From the NCBI RefSeq assembly GCF_023516215.1, contig NZ_CP097349.1:4182001-4246000 (forward strand): a stretch of 64,000 bases of DNA, given 5' to 3'. Made by a program: the position numbers and the translations under genes. Positions 1 to 10,370 of this stretch are shown piece after piece; position 1 is the stretch's first letter, and every line of letters starts with the position of its first letter. This DNA is from Cytobacillus pseudoceanisediminis. GTDB lineage: Bacteria; Bacillota; Bacilli; Bacillales; Cytobacillaceae. The notes beneath the pieces are model-generated. The model searched no databases and was not told the DNA's origin. It saw only the letters and a list, made by a program, of their open reading frames with translations.

Positions 1-2
1 CT

Positions 3-827
3 GTGAAGCTTCTTCAAAAGGGAACCCTTGAGGAAAAGAAATATGAGGTTAAAGAAGGTGACGCACTAACCAATATTGCCAGTGCCCATAACCTTGATAT
101 GAACCAGCTGGTTGAGCTTAACAGCGGACTAAAGGAAGATTCCCTTATTAAAGCAGGGCAGGAATTAAATGTGACTGTCTACAAACCATATGTAAAAGTT
201 ATAGCAGATAAGGAAGTTTTCAAGAAAGAAAAAATCGATTATGAACAAGAAGTCATCGAAGACAGCAGCATGCCAAAAGGCGAAACGAAAGTAAAGCAAG
301 AAGGCAAGGAAGGCGTACGCGCTGCAACCTATCTGATTTCTGAAGAAAACGGCCAAACGGTCAAAAAAGAAGTAAAAGAAGAAAAAGTTCTTGAAGACCC
401 TGTGAAACAAATTGTCATCAAGGGAACCAAGGTCATTCCATCCCGCGGTGAAGGCAGCCTTGCTTATCCTGCAGTCGGGGGCTATATCTCAAGTAAAATG
501 GGATACCGCTGGGGGAAAATGCATAAGGGAATTGACATTGCAAGACCTAGCGACCGGACGATAAAAGCTGCTGATAATGGAACGGTTGTTTCTGCGGGCA
601 ACGATGGCGGCGGCTATGGCAACAAAATCGTCATCGACCATAATAATGGCTTCCGCACGGTTTATGCCCATCTCGACTCAATCAGTGTCAGTGTTGGCCA
701 AACTGTCTCAAAAGGCTCAAAGATCGGTATAATGGGGTCCACTGGGGATTCAACCGGTGTCCACCTGCATTTTGAAGTATACAAAAACGGAAAAATGCAA
801 GATCCGCTTAAATATATAAATAAATAA
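3..827 (+). CDS. LysM-G5-M23 peptidoglycan endopeptidase (5' end outside window)
   Basis: Secreted cell-wall metallopeptidase that would cleave peptidoglycan cross-bridges. The visible 274 residues hold a LysM motif (about 13-57, EGDALTNIASAHNLD), a G5-like segment (about 63-141) and an M23 domain (about 150-270). Zinc-site signatures are HKGIDIA and the C-terminal HLHFE. There is no signal peptide, and the frame is already open at the window edge with GTG as the first usable start, so the true N-terminus lies upstream. A LysM/M23 gene just before walR is common in Bacillaceae and fits wall homeostasis under WalR, but regulation by WalR is inference. A hairpin terminator follows. Confidence 0.9.
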   Translation: MKLLQKGTLEEKKYEVKEGDALTNIASAHNLDMNQLVELNSGLKEDSLIKAGQELNVTVYKPYVKVIADKEVFKKEKIDYEQEVIEDSSMPKGETKVKQEGKEGVRAATYLISEENGQTVKKEVKEEKVLEDPVKQIVIKGTKVIPSRGEGSLAYPAVGGYISSKMGYRWGKMHKGIDIARPSDRTIKAADNGTVVSAGNDGGGYGNKIVIDHNNGFRTVYAHLDSISVSVGQTVSKGSKIGIMGSTGDSTGVHLHFEVYKNGKMQDPLKYINK

Positions 828-835
828 TTCCTGCT

Positions 836-869
836 AAAAAGTCTCTAGCTTTCATGCTAGAGGCTTTTG
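836..869. terminator. Rho-independent terminator after M23 peptidase gene
   Basis: Seven-base perfect stem CTCTAGC/GCTAGAG (843-849 with 856-862), extended by AAAAAG upstream and CTTTTG downstream. It starts 9 bases after the stop codon and separates the peptidase from the wal operon. Confidence 0.8.
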
Positions 870-996
870 TAGTTAAGAATAAGATAAAAATACAACACCA
901 AAGATTTACAGGCCTTTACTAATAGATGAATTCCCACTGCTAAAATGGTAAAGTAAAGTAGATAACATATGTATGAAACTGACTTCTACTGCTCCA

Positions 997-1024
997 TAAA
1001 TAAATAAATAAATAAATAAATAAA
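997..1024 (+). repeat. (TAAA)7 microsatellite in the walR leader
   Basis: Seven uninterrupted copies of TAAA end 24 bases before the walR start codon and just upstream of its AAAAAGGAG ribosome binding site. The repeat lies in the probable 5' leader or core promoter. Copy-number slippage would change leader length by 4 bases per unit. Confidence 0.9.
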
Positions 1025-1047
1025 TGAGCAAGAAAAAGGAGATAGGT

Positions 1048-1757
1048 ATGGATAAAAAAATTCTGGTTGTAGACGATGAGAAACCAATTGCAGATATACT
1101 GCAGTTCAATTTGAAAAAGAAGGCTATGAAGTGGTGTGTGCCTATGACGGCAATGACGCACTCGATAAAGTAGAAGAAATCAAGCCGGACCTGATTCTGC
1201 TTGATATCATGCTTCCGCAGCGGGACGGCATTGAGGTTTGCCGCGAAGTGCGCAAGAAATACGATATGCCGATCATAATGCTGACAGCAAAGGATTCTGA
1301 AATTGATAAAGTTTTAGGCCTTGAGCTCGGTGCAGATGACTACGTTACAAAGCCGTTCAGCACGAGAGAATTGATTGCGCGTGTGAAGGCTAATATGAGG
1401 CGCCATCAGCAAATAGCTTCCAAGACGGAAGAAGAGGACGAATCCAATGAAATTGAAGTTGGCTCCCTGATTATTCATCCGGATGCCTACGTGGTTTCCA
1501 AGCGCGGTGAGACGATTGAATTAACACACCGTGAATTTGAGCTTCTTCACTATTTGGCCAAGCATATTGGACAAGTCATGACGAGGGAGCATCTACTCCA
1601 GACCGTATGGGGCTATGATTATTATGGTGATGTCCGCACAGTGGACGTAACCGTAAGGAGACTGCGGGAGAAAATTGAGGATAATCCAAGCCACCCGACA
1701 TGGATCGTGACAAGAAGAGGGGTCGGTTATTACTTGCGGAATCCTGAACAGGAGTAA
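1048..1757 (+). CDS. walR: WalR, essential cell-wall response regulator (one apparent frameshift)
   Basis: OmpR-family response regulator of the WalRK system, which controls autolysins and wall metabolism. ATG 1048 follows AAAAAGGAGATAGGT and encodes [16 protein letters not shown], the standard WalR N-terminus. The receiver domain includes the phospho-acceptor context [10 protein letters not shown], and the C-terminal winged helix ends [12 protein letters not shown]. The frame breaks at the A-run 1114-1118. One extra A restores [15 protein letters not shown] and a protein of about 236 aa. Because WalR is essential in Bacillales, the missing base is probably a sequence error. It is followed 8 bases later by walK. 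Confidence 0.95.
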
Positions 1758-1765
1758 AAGGGTAC

Positions 1766-3587
1766 ATGGAAAAGGTTGGTTTTTTCGGTCCATTCATTTG
1801 AAGTTTGTGATCATATATGTTCTTCTCATCCTGGTAGCCATGCAGATTATCGGGGTCTACTTTGTCAGGCAGCTGGAATCGACCTTACAGGAAAATTTCA
1901 AAGATGCCATTCAGGAGAGGGTCAATCTTCTTAGCTATTATGTGGAGGAACAAATGACCAAGGTAAGGCTTCCTGATGAGGAAACCCCATCCCAGGAGGA
2001 AGATATCAGAAGGCTATTAAGTGATTACAACTCGGCGGATATATCCGAAGTCCGTGTGGTTGATGAATCACTGAAAATACTTGGCACCTCCGATCCTGAT
2101 AATCAGGGTGTTGTCGGGGGAGGTCTACTGACAATCTGATCAAGATGGCCATAGCCACCAGGGAGCCGGTAACGGAGGATCTGGTTGAGCAGGGACAACG
2201 GATATGGGTTCTCGTCACACCTATTAAAAATAACGGAGAAGTCAATGGAGCCATCTATCTGGTTGCAAAAATCGAGAACATCTATGAACAGATGAGGGAG
2301 ATTAATAATATTTTCACTACCGGTATAGCCATTGCGTTAGCTATCACAGCGATCCTGGGCATACTTCTTGCCCAGACGGTGACACGCCCGATTTCAGATA
2401 TGCGGAAACAGGCACTTGCCATGGCAAAAGGGAACTTCTCCCGAAAGGTTAAGGTTTATGGGTATGACGAAATTGGCCAGCTGGCCATTACCTTTAACAG
2501 TTTAACAAAGAAACTTCAGGAAGCTCATGCTACAACAGAAGGCGAACGGCGAAAATTATCCTCCGTTCTTTCCTATATGACCGATGGAGTTATTGCAACC
2601 GACCGCAAAGGGCGTGTTATTTTGATTAACGAGCCTGCAGCAAAAATGCTGAATGTTTCACGTGAAACGGTCCTGTCTTCCCCAATTGTTTCCCTGCTTG
2701 GTCTTGAAGAGGATTATAACTTTGAAGAGCTATTAAACGAGCGGGATTCGGTCATCCTGGATTACAGCAGCAAGTCGAAAACACTGATTCTCCGCGCTAA
2801 CTTTTCGGTTATCCAAAAAGAAACTGGCTTTGTTAACGGCTTAATTACCGTTTTGCATGATATCACCGAGCAGGAGAAAATTGACATGGAACGCCGCGAA
2901 TTTGTGGCGAATGTATCTCATGAACTCAGGACGCCGCTGACCACGATGAGAAGCTATCTGGAGGCTCTTGCGGAAGGCGCCTGGAGAGATGAGGAGATTG
3001 CCCCAAACTTCCTGGATGTCACCCAAAATGAAACAGAGCGGATGATCCGCCTGGTCAATGATCTGCTGCAGCTGTCTAAAATGGACAGCAAGGATTACCG
3101 CTTGACCAAGGACTGGACTGATTTCATTTTCTTCTATAATAGAATTATAGACCGTTTTGAAATGACGAAGCAGCAGAATGTTACGTTTGAAAGAAAGCTT
3201 CCGGACCATTCGGCTTTTGTGGAAATAGATGAAGACAAGCTCACCCAGGTGCTGGACAATATCATTTCAAACGCGCTTAAATACTCTCCGGAAGGCGGAA
3301 AGGTTACGTTCAGCATTGAGGAAAAAGATGAATTTATTGTTGTCAGCGTTTCAGACCAGGGTGTGGGGATACCGAAAGAAAATATTGATCAGATTTTTGA
3401 GCGTTTTTACCGGGTGGATAAAGCCAGGACAAGAAAGCTTGGCGGAACAGGCCTCGGATTGGCCATTGCGAAAGAAATGGTGGAAGCGCATGGCGGGAAA
3501 ATTTGGGCAGCGAGTACAGAAGGGAAAGGGACAACGATTTCATTTAGCCTTCCATATGTTCGCTCGGAAGAGGATGATTGGGAATGA
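1766..3587 (+). CDS. walK: WalK, sensor histidine kinase (two apparent frameshifts)
   Basis: Membrane histidine kinase partner of WalR. Start ATG 1766 gives MEKVGFF; a base missing from the T-run 1780-1785 then breaks the frame before the first membrane helix (IIYVLLILVAMQIIGVYFV). A second base is missing from the G-run 2116-2120; adding G restores VVGGRSTDNLIKMAIATREP. Corrected length is about 607 aa: TM1, extracytoplasmic sensor, TM2, HAMP, PAS, HisKA with VSHELRTP (His about 386), and HATPase with DNIISNALKYS, DQGVGIP and GGTGLGLAIAKE. Its stop overlaps the yycH start (ATGA), so translation is probably coupled. WalK is normally essential, which argues against a true pseudogene. Confidence 0.95.
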
Positions 3588-4908
3588 GTTATGAAAATAT
3601 AAAAACCATCATACTGACCATTCTAGTAGTGACAAGCGCTCTCCTGACCTGGAATCTTTGGACCTACCAGCCGAACTTTGAACGGATTGAAAAAGAATCA
3701 AATACCGTTCAGGAAGTAACAATAGCGGAAAAAAGAAGTGAATCAGATTGTGAGACCGGACACTCTCTTATTCCATCTCGGGGAAAAAAGACTTTTGGAA
3801 CTGTCAGCCCCGGCGAAATTGATAAAGTCATGAAAGAAATCAGCGGTTGGAATTTTGCTGACTTTGAAAATATTACAGAGGAAGCGGGCATTCTCCATGA
3901 TGAAGGAAAAGCTGTTCTTGCGTTTCCGGATTCTGTTCCGATTGAATTATACAAATCAGTAATTAAAATTGCTGACAAGAATCTGCCTGATTTTCAGTTT
4001 GACCATATTGTCATTGATACTAGGCAATTGGAGAAAAAGGATGGAATAGTCGATTTTGTTTCTTTGGATAACCGGCAGGTGTATAGGAGCCGTGTGCCTG
4101 TTTCCTTTATTCAGAATTTCAAAAGCCAATTCTTCAATTTATCCGAGTACAACCCTGAATATAAAGCCTATTTTGCTTATAAGCCATCTGATGAAAGAAC
4201 GATCTATCTGCCTTCACAGGATACAAAAATGGCGAGATATCAGTATTTGGAGAAAAAATTGGACTCTGAACAATATAAAAATGCTTTATTCAGCGACCCA
4301 AGTGTAGTGCAGAAAAGCTTTCAGCAATCAGAGGATGAGTATAATGATACCTTAAGCTTATTGAGGGTAAACTCAGACAAAAATACCCTTCAATATATAA
4401 AACCGGCTGCCGGGGATAACCCGACTTTTGCTTCAGGCGACCTGCTGAAAAGGAGCATTGATTATATTAACGGACATTCGGGATGGACAGACAATTACCA
4501 ATTTGCGGAGATTGATGAGCTGAATCATAGAGTGGTATTCAGGATGTATGATTCTTCAGGTTATCCAATTTTCAGTGATGATCCGAAAATATCCGAAATC
4601 CGCCAGACTTGGGGGCAAAATGAGATTTATGAATATTATCGGAGCAATTTTCAGCTTGGTCTGAGTGCTGAACCCCCTCAGAAGTATCTCTAAGTTCCGG
4701 AACCCGCGTTTTGGAATACTTGTTAGGTCTGGAAGGGTTTGAGCCGGAATTACTGGAGAATGTAAAGCTGGGATATAAAATGATGCTGGTCAAGGAAGCT
4801 CAGACCACCTTCATCCGTCTGGAGCCTTCCTGGTATTACCGGTATGAAGGAACTTGGAAAAGCATTTCGCTTGATGAGACAGGGGGCATGAATAATGGAT
4901 TGGAGTAA
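3584..4908 (+). CDS. yycH: YycH (WalH), regulator of WalK (compensated and terminal frameshifts)
   Basis: Membrane-anchored regulator that acts with YycI on WalK. ATG 3584 overlaps the walK stop and encodes MSYENIKTIILTILVVTSALLTW, one N-terminal TM helix and an extracytoplasmic body. Residues about 50-72 are out of frame: one A too many near 3729-3735 and one too few near 3783-3789 cancel out. The restored text KEVNQIVRPDTLLFHLGEK matches the family. A base missing from the C-run 4673-4677 then truncates the frame at 4693; an added C restores AEPPSEVSLSSGTRVLEYL and continues to 4908. The gene overlaps yycI by 14 bases. Confidence 0.9.
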
Positions 4909-5691
4909 GATCAAAACAATCTTTATTTTAACCTTCCTGGTCCTGGATATTTATTTGATGTATGAGTTTTTCAAATTGAAGGAGGCCAGTGAATTTGAAC
5001 CGATTGCACAGGCCACCCTGGAAAAACAGCTTAAGGATGCTGATATCACCTTTGATGAGCCCCTGCCGAAAAGCAACCCGAAAGACCGGTATTTGAGGGC
5101 TAAGCCGGTTGAATTTGATATTGAAGATCTTGAAGGAGATACAAGGCTGGAGGGCCAGGAAATTACGATTACAGAGGGGACTACTCTAAATTCAGTCCTG
5201 GACGAATCGATCAAGATCAGTGATAAATTCAGTCCTTCCGAATTATCTGCCTTTATCAAAAACAGGGTGTTATTCGGTGACCAATACCGCTTCTGGGAAA
5301 AACCAGAAAACAGTAATAGAATCACGTATTATCAGGAATTTGAAGGCAAGATGTTTTATATGAATTTAAATGGCGAGCTTACATTTTATTTGAATGATGA
5401 AAATGAAATTGTCTCTTATAAGCAGACGCTCCTGACAAAGATTGAGTCGAAGGAAGAAAGTGAAAAAGTTATTCAGCCGATAAAGGCCGTTGAAACACTT
5501 TACAAGAACGGCTCACTGCAGCCGAAGTCAAAAGTTACAAATGTAGAGCTTGGTTATTTTACCTTTGTGCATTTGAGCTCTTCGCAATTGTTAACGCCTG
5601 CCTGGCGATTTGTCATTAATGACGAGGAGAATTTATTTGTTGATGCCTTTGAGGGGAAAATCATTAAGCTGAACAACGAAGAGAAAAATAG
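4895..5691 (+). CDS. yycI: YycI (WalI), regulator of WalK
   Basis: Second membrane regulator of WalK, with one N-terminal TM (IKTIFILTFLVLDIYLMYEFF) and an extracytoplasmic domain. It starts inside the yycH end. In the sequence as given the frame reads through into yycJ and stops only at 5803. Adding one A to the run 5684-5688 gives EEKK followed by TAG at 5689-5691, which leaves the yycJ ribosome binding site clear. I therefore place the end at 5691. Corrected length is about 265 aa, close to that of B. subtilis YycI. Confidence 0.9.
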
Positions 5692-5706
5692 TGGAGTGAG
5701 GAGAAC

Positions 5707-6501
5707 ATGTCTTTACAATTCAGCGTTCTCGCGAGCGGCAGTACTGGGAATGCAATCTTTGTCGAGACGGAGGAACATTCCTTTCTGGTTGATGCCGGAT
5801 TAAGCGGAAAGCAAATGGAAGGTTTATTTCAGCATATTGGCCGGGACATCGGCAAGCTATCAGGGATACTGGTGACCCATGAGCATAGTGACCATATTAA
5901 GGGTGTCGGGATTCTTGCCCGGAAGTATAACCTGCCGATCTATGCGAATGAAAAAACATGGCTGGCCATGGACGGACTGATTGGACAAGTCCCGGTTGAC
6001 CAGAAGTTCCATTTTGATATGGAAACGGTGAAAACATTTGGATCCCTTGATATTGAATCCTTCGGGGTTTCCCATGATGCAGCCGACCCGATGTTTTATG
6101 TGTTCCATCATAATGGGAAAAAGCTTGTGCTGATCACCGATACAGGCTATGTCAGCGACCGCATGAAAGGTCTGATTTCCAATGCGGAGGCTTATGTATT
6201 TGAAAGCAATCATGATGTCCAGATGCTTCGTATGGGCCGCTACCCGTGGAATATTAAGAGAAGGATCTTAAGCGATGTCGGCCATGTATCCAATGAGGAT
6301 GCCGCCCTTGCGATGAGTGAAGTGGCGGGCGACCGGACGAAGAGCTTTTATCTGGCTCATTTAAGCCAGGATAACAATATCAAGGATCTGGCGAGAATGT
6401 CCGTATCCCAGACACTTGAAAGCCGCGGAATCCTTGTCGGCGAACAATTCGACCTTTATGATACAGATCCAAAGGTTCCGACAATCCTAACGGCAGTTTA
6501 A
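5707..6501 (+). CDS. yycJ: YycJ (WalJ), metallo-beta-lactamase-fold nuclease
   Basis: Cytoplasmic MBL-fold hydrolase of the YycJ/WalJ family, thought to act as a DNA exonuclease. It is the usual fifth gene of the wal operon. It is intact at 264 aa, with N-terminal [18 protein letters not shown], the metal motif [10 protein letters not shown] (about residues 57-66), a downstream DTG and a C-terminal [12 protein letters not shown] follows GGAGTGAGGAGAAC. A strong terminator comes just after, so the operon probably ends here and htrA has its own promoter. Confidence 0.93.
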   Translation: MSLQFSVLASGSTGNAIFVETEEHSFLVDAGLSGKQMEGLFQHIGRDIGKLSGILVTHEHSDHIKGVGILARKYNLPIYANEKTWLAMDGLIGQVPVDQKFHFDMETVKTFGSLDIESFGVSHDAADPMFYVFHHNGKKLVLITDTGYVSDRMKGLISNAEAYVFESNHDVQMLRMGRYPWNIKRRILSDVGHVSNEDAALAMSEVAGDRTKSFYLAHLSQDNNIKDLARMSVSQTLESRGILVGEQFDLYDTDPKVPTILTAV

Positions 6502-6510
6502 TAAAAATAT

Positions 6511-6561
6511 AAAGAGGAATACACAGAGAGACAGCCGTTTCCATGTATTCCTCTTTTTCTT
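6511..6561 (+). terminator. Terminator of the wal operon
   Basis: Long stem AAAGAGGAATACA (6511-6523) with TGTATTCCTCTTT (6544-6556), then a T-rich tail. It lies 10 bases after yycJ. Confidence 0.9.
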
Positions 6562-6738
6562 TTTTGAAAAAATCTTAAAAAAGTATGAACAAAGTCGTAA
6601 GATTGCTGAAGCAGGTGCGTTTTTATTAGATTTTTGAAAACAGGAGAGTATAATATTGGGTATAAAGGAAGACTAAATTTTAGCATTTATATTTTAAAAG
6701 CCAGTGTTTTTGCAGATGAAAGAAAGGATGGGTGCAGT

Positions 6739-7968
6739 TTGGGCTATTATGATCAAGATCATCAGAACCGTTATAAAGGGCAAAAAGGCAACAAGGGCGG
6801 ATATTTTCTGGCCAGCCTTGTTGGAGTCATATTAGGAGCCATCCTGGTCGTGGTTGCGGTGCCAAAGCTATCTGATTACAACGTGCTCCCTTATACGGTT
6901 GAACCGGATGAAGAGCTGCAGGATGAGGCAGCCGGGAATAACAATAACGCCAAAGTTCAGAATGTCTCACTTGATGTGACCACAGATGTAACCAAGGCGG
7001 TCGACAAAGCCGGGGATGCGGTCGTAAGCATTACGAACATCCAGACAGCCGGCTTTTGGTCGAATGAGGGAAATGGCAGTGCCGGCCAGCCAGCCGGAAC
7101 AGGTTCCGGAGTTATTTATAAGAAGGAAGGAAATACAGCCTTCATCGTTACAAACCACCATGTGGTAGAAGGAGCTCAGGAGCTGGAGGTAAGTCTGCAG
7201 GATGGCACCAAGCTCCCGGCAAGACTGGTTGGCAGCGACATTTGGACGGATCTTGCTGTGCTTGAGGTAGAAGCAAAGGAAATTAAGACGGTTGCCGAAT
7301 TCGGCGATTCTGAAAAACTGAAGCCAGGCGAACCAGTCATTGCGATCGGGAATCCTCTTGGACAGTTCTCAGGCTCTGTCACACAGGGAATTATTTCTGG
7401 CCTGGAGCGTGCCATCCCGGTTGATATCGATCAGAATGGAACAGTTGACTGGCAGGCTGAGGTACTGCAGACAGACGCCGCCATCAACCCGGGTAACAGC
7501 GGCGGGGCTTTAGTTAATATCAGCGGACAGCTGATTGGCATCAACTCCATGAAAATCGCTGAGAGTGCGGTAGAAGGAATTGGATTGGCGATTCCGATTA
7601 ACTACGCACGCCCAGTCATTGATGACCTCGAAAAGTTCGGAGAGGTAAAACGTCCGTATATGGGCGTACAACTGGCATCGGTCAATGAGATTCCTGGCTA
7701 CTACCAGCAGGAAGCGCTAAAACTGCCTAAGGATGTTAAATCTGGTGTGGCCATCACTTCAGTTGAACCGAACTCTCCAGCTGCACAGGCAGGACTGAAG
7801 GAAATGGATGTCATCGTCGAGATGGATGGACAAGAAATCAATGACATCATCGAATTGCGCCAGCATTTGTATACGAAGAAATCGGTAGGCGACCAGATGA
7901 AAATTAAGTTTTACCGCGACGGGAAAACTCAGGAAGTAACCATGAAGCTGAGCGGCGAGACATTATAA
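6739..7968 (+). CDS. htrA: HtrA/DegP-like membrane serine protease (YyxA type)
   Basis: Membrane-anchored quality-control protease. TTG 6739 is chosen because an AAAGGATGGG site lies about 8 bases upstream and it gives MGYYDQDHQNRYKG; an in-frame extension reaches 6634. Product is 409 aa: TM about 21-45, trypsin-like domain with triad VTNHHVVEG (His about 141), WTDLAVL (Asp about 171) and NPGNSGGAL (Ser about 254), then a C-terminal PDZ domain (about 300-405). The frame is intact. It sits after the wal operon as yyxA does in Bacillus, and likely degrades misfolded secreted proteins. A terminator follows. Confidence 0.93.
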   Translation: MGYYDQDHQNRYKGQKGNKGGYFLASLVGVILGAILVVVAVPKLSDYNVLPYTVEPDEELQDEAAGNNNNAKVQNVSLDVTTDVTKAVDKAGDAVVSITNIQTAGFWSNEGNGSAGQPAGTGSGVIYKKEGNTAFIVTNHHVVEGAQELEVSLQDGTKLPARLVGSDIWTDLAVLEVEAKEIKTVAEFGDSEKLKPGEPVIAIGNPLGQFSGSVTQGIISGLERAIPVDIDQNGTVDWQAEVLQTDAAINPGNSGGALVNISGQLIGINSMKIAESAVEGIGLAIPINYARPVIDDLEKFGEVKRPYMGVQLASVNEIPGYYQQEALKLPKDVKSGVAITSVEPNSPAAQAGLKEMDVIVEMDGQEINDIIELRQHLYTKKSVGDQMKIKFYRDGKTQEVTMKLSGETL

Positions 7969-7983
7969 TGGAACGACTAAATG

Positions 7984-8012
7984 GGAAAGCGGAAATCGCT
8001 TTCCTGTTTTTT
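7984..8012 (+). terminator. Terminator after htrA
   Basis: Perfect 8-bp stem GGAAAGCG (7984-7991)/CGCTTTCC (7997-8004), loop GAAAT, then a run of T. Confidence 0.9.
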
Positions 8013-8032
8013 ATTGTTTTGTTAAGATGAGA

Positions 8033-8341
8033 TGTGGATAACTTATATGTATACGAGAAAATAAAAATTATCCACAGATCGGATAAAAAAACAGGCTTCC
8101 AGCCTAAAAAGGAGCATGCTGAAAATGATTTACTGCTGTGACGAACACGTTGATCTGGCAATAGATATAGTGGTTGATGAGTACGAAACATTCCCGCAAT
8201 TAACAAAACTTGAAGAGGATAAAAAGTTATCAACAACCTGTGAATATTGTCAAAATAACGCAATATATGTTGTAGCGAACGAATGATCCCATACAAGATG
8301 TGGATGAAAAATGTGGACATGTGGATAACTTCTGTGGATAT
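8033..8341. promoter_or_regulatory. Cluster of DnaA boxes around yyzF
   Basis: Three perfect TTATCCACA boxes: 8068-8076 on the plus strand, and 8033-8041 and 8320-8328 on the minus strand. One-mismatch boxes lie at 8227-8235, 8299-8307 and 8333-8341. DnaA-box clusters outside oriC are known in B. subtilis to titrate DnaA and regulate genes. There is no dnaA gene or obvious AT-rich unwinding element here, so this is more likely a titration or regulatory site than an origin. Confidence 0.7.
8125..8286 (+). CDS. Small CxxH/CxxC protein (YyzF-like)
   Basis: A 53-aa protein starting MIYCCDEHVD with a C-terminal CEYC pair. The CxxH...CxxC arrangement suggests a small zinc-binding protein; this family is found next to rlmH in Bacillus. 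ATG 8125 is preferred over ATG 8116 because AAAAAGGAG (8106-8114) is 10 bases upstream of it and only one base from the other. Function unknown. It lies inside the DnaA-box cluster, so the boxes may influence it. Confidence 0.8.
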   Translation: MIYCCDEHVDLAIDIVVDEYETFPQLTKLEEDKKLSTTCEYCQNNAIYVVANE

Positions 8342-8366
8342 CTTGTTTGTAAAGTGAGGACATGCT

Positions 8367-8846
8367 GTGAATATCTCAATTATTACGGTCGGAAAACTAA
8401 AAGAAAAATACCTGAAGCAAGGAATTGACGAATATCTAAAAAGACTGTCAGCCTATGCCAAAATGGATATCATCGAGGTTCCTGACGAAAAAGCCCCTGA
8501 AGAACTAAGTGAAACGGAAATGATTCAGGTAAAGCAAAAAGAGGGTGAGAGGATCCTGGCGAAGATCCATCCGGATGCTCATGTTATAGCACTAGCTATC
8601 GAAGGGAAAATGAAATCATCGGAAGAGTTGGCTGACAATCTTGATAAATTAGCTACGTATGGGAAAAGCAAAATTGCATTTGTCATTGGCGGGTCTCTTG
8701 GATTGAGCCAGGAGGTTTTGCAGCGGGCGGATGATAAGCTTTCTTTTTCGAAGATGACGTTTCCGCATCAGTTGATGAAGCTTATCTTGCTGGAGCAGGT
8801 TTATCGGGCGTTTCGGATTAATCGGGGGGAACCGTACCATAAGTAA
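8367..8846 (+). CDS. rlmH: RlmH, 23S rRNA pseudouridine1915 N3-methyltransferase
   Basis: SPOUT-class methyltransferase of 159 aa that modifies pseudouridine 1915 in helix 69 of 23S rRNA. It has the family N-terminus [23 protein letters not shown], the SAM-binding knot [10 protein letters not shown] and the C-terminal [28 protein letters not shown] start with GTGAGGA upstream. The frame is intact. Position after htrA/yyzF matches the conserved Bacillus order. Confidence 0.97.
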   Translation: MNISIITVGKLKEKYLKQGIDEYLKRLSAYAKMDIIEVPDEKAPEELSETEMIQVKQKEGERILAKIHPDAHVIALAIEGKMKSSEELADNLDKLATYGKSKIAFVIGGSLGLSQEVLQRADDKLSFSKMTFPHQLMKLILLEQVYRAFRINRGEPYHK

Positions 8847-8879
8847 GCAAGGTTTATTAGAAGTTTAAGCCGGCCAATG

Positions 8880-8918
8880 AAAATCCCCTCATCTAATAAA
8901 GTGAGGGGGATTTAAGTT
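8880..8918. terminator. Bidirectional terminator between rlmH and the DEAD-box gene
   Basis: Stem AATCCCCTCA (8882-8891)/TGAGGGGGATT (8902-8912), with T-run GTTTTTTC after it and AAAA before it. It serves the two convergent genes. Confidence 0.85.
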
Positions 8919-8926
8919 TTTTCTAC

Positions 8927-10370
8927 TTATTTAATCGCTTTGCTTACTTTTAACTTCTTCCCTTTGATGGTCGCATTTTCCATGGCTTGTAAAACTAATG
9001 AGCCTTTTCCATTCAGAATATCAACATAAGACATTTGATCATGGATGGTGATAATGCCGATATCATCTGCTGTGACTCCAGGGATTTTTGCGATCGTTCC
9101 GACAAAGTCAACAGCGCGGATTTTCTTCTTTTTCCCGCCGGTAAAATGGAGTTTCATAATACCTTGATTGATTCGGGCTGTTTTATTATTTCTTACAATA
9201 CGCCTGTTGTTAAGTTTTTCTTCGAAAGCAGCTTTTCCACCAGCAACTTCAAGATGGCTGGGTGCTTCTCTAGCAGGTAGATCAAAGCCGATGTATCTTT
9301 CAATGGCTTTAATGAATTTTCCTTCAAAAGGTGTCGAAAACGTAATGGCCTTTCCTTTATTTCCAGCACGGCCTGTTCTTCCAGTTCGGTGTACATAGCT
9401 CTCTTTTTCCATAGGAACGTCATAGTTGATGACAAGTGTCACATTATCAATATCAATACCTCTGGCAGCTACATCAGTGGCCACGAGATAGCGGAAGTTC
9501 CCCAGTTTGAAACCTTCCATAACAGAGAATCGGTCTTCTTGCTCCAGCCCCCATGGAGTCTCTCACAAGGATATCCAGCTCTATCTAGTTCGCTATACAC
9601 AGTATCAACGTGTTCTTTGGTTCGGCAGAAAATCAGGCAGCTGTCTGGATTTTCTACAACCGTGACGTCTTTAAGGAGTGAGATCTTTTCTTCATCTCTC
9701 ACTTCAATTAAAGAATGTTCAATGGTATCGGCCGTCACCTTGGTCGATTCAATCTTAATCTGAATAGGATCTTTCATATATTTATGGCAAAGATTTTCAA
9801 CATCTTTAGGCAGAGTTGCAGAAAAAACCATTGTTACTCGGTTTGAAGGCAGCTCTTTGATGATCGCTTCCACTTCATCGATGAAACCTCTATTAAGCAT
9901 CTCATCAGCTTCATCTATGATAAGATACTTTATTTGATCCAAAATCAAGGTTTCTCGTTCAATATGGTCCATGACTCGTCCAGGGGTGCCAACGACTACA
10001 TGAGTTTTTTGTTTCAATTCATCCTTTTGTTTCGAAAAAGGTTCTTTTCCATAAACGGCTACAGCTTTAATGCGTTTAAACCTTCCGATATTCGTAATAT
10101 CTTCGCAGACTTGAACCGCAAGCTCCCTAGTTGGCGTAAGAATTAAGGCCTGTGGTTTTTTTCTTCCCATTCAACCATATCGGAAACAGGAATACCAAAG
10201 GAGGCAGTCTTTCCACTTCCTGTTTGAGCTTTTACGACAAGATCTTGATTTTTCATTGCTAATGGAATGACTTCACTTTGAACTTCTGTTGGGGTTTCGT
10301 ATTTTAACACAGCTAGTGCTCTTTTTATTTCTTCGCTTACATGAAAATCCGCAAAACTTCTTTTATTCAT
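8927..10370 (-). CDS. dbpA: DbpA-type DEAD-box RNA helicase (two apparent frameshifts)
   Basis: ATP-dependent RNA helicase of the DbpA/YxiN type, which remodels 23S rRNA during large-subunit assembly. Corrected length is about 481 aa. Motifs seen: AQTGSGKT (Walker A), [24 protein letters not shown], and [10 protein letters not shown]. The C-terminal RNA-binding domain ([18 protein letters not shown] to the end) marks the DbpA subfamily. One base is missing in the T-run 10156-10162 (restores [17 protein letters not shown]) and one in the C-run 9548-9552 (restores [17 protein letters not shown]). Stand-alone gene, convergent with rlmH. Confidence 0.9.

Noticed and set aside
8033..8341. Chromosomal origin oriC
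   Set aside because: DnaA boxes are present, but there is no dnaA or dnaN gene and no AT-rich unwinding element. Better explained as a DnaA titration or regulatory cluster.
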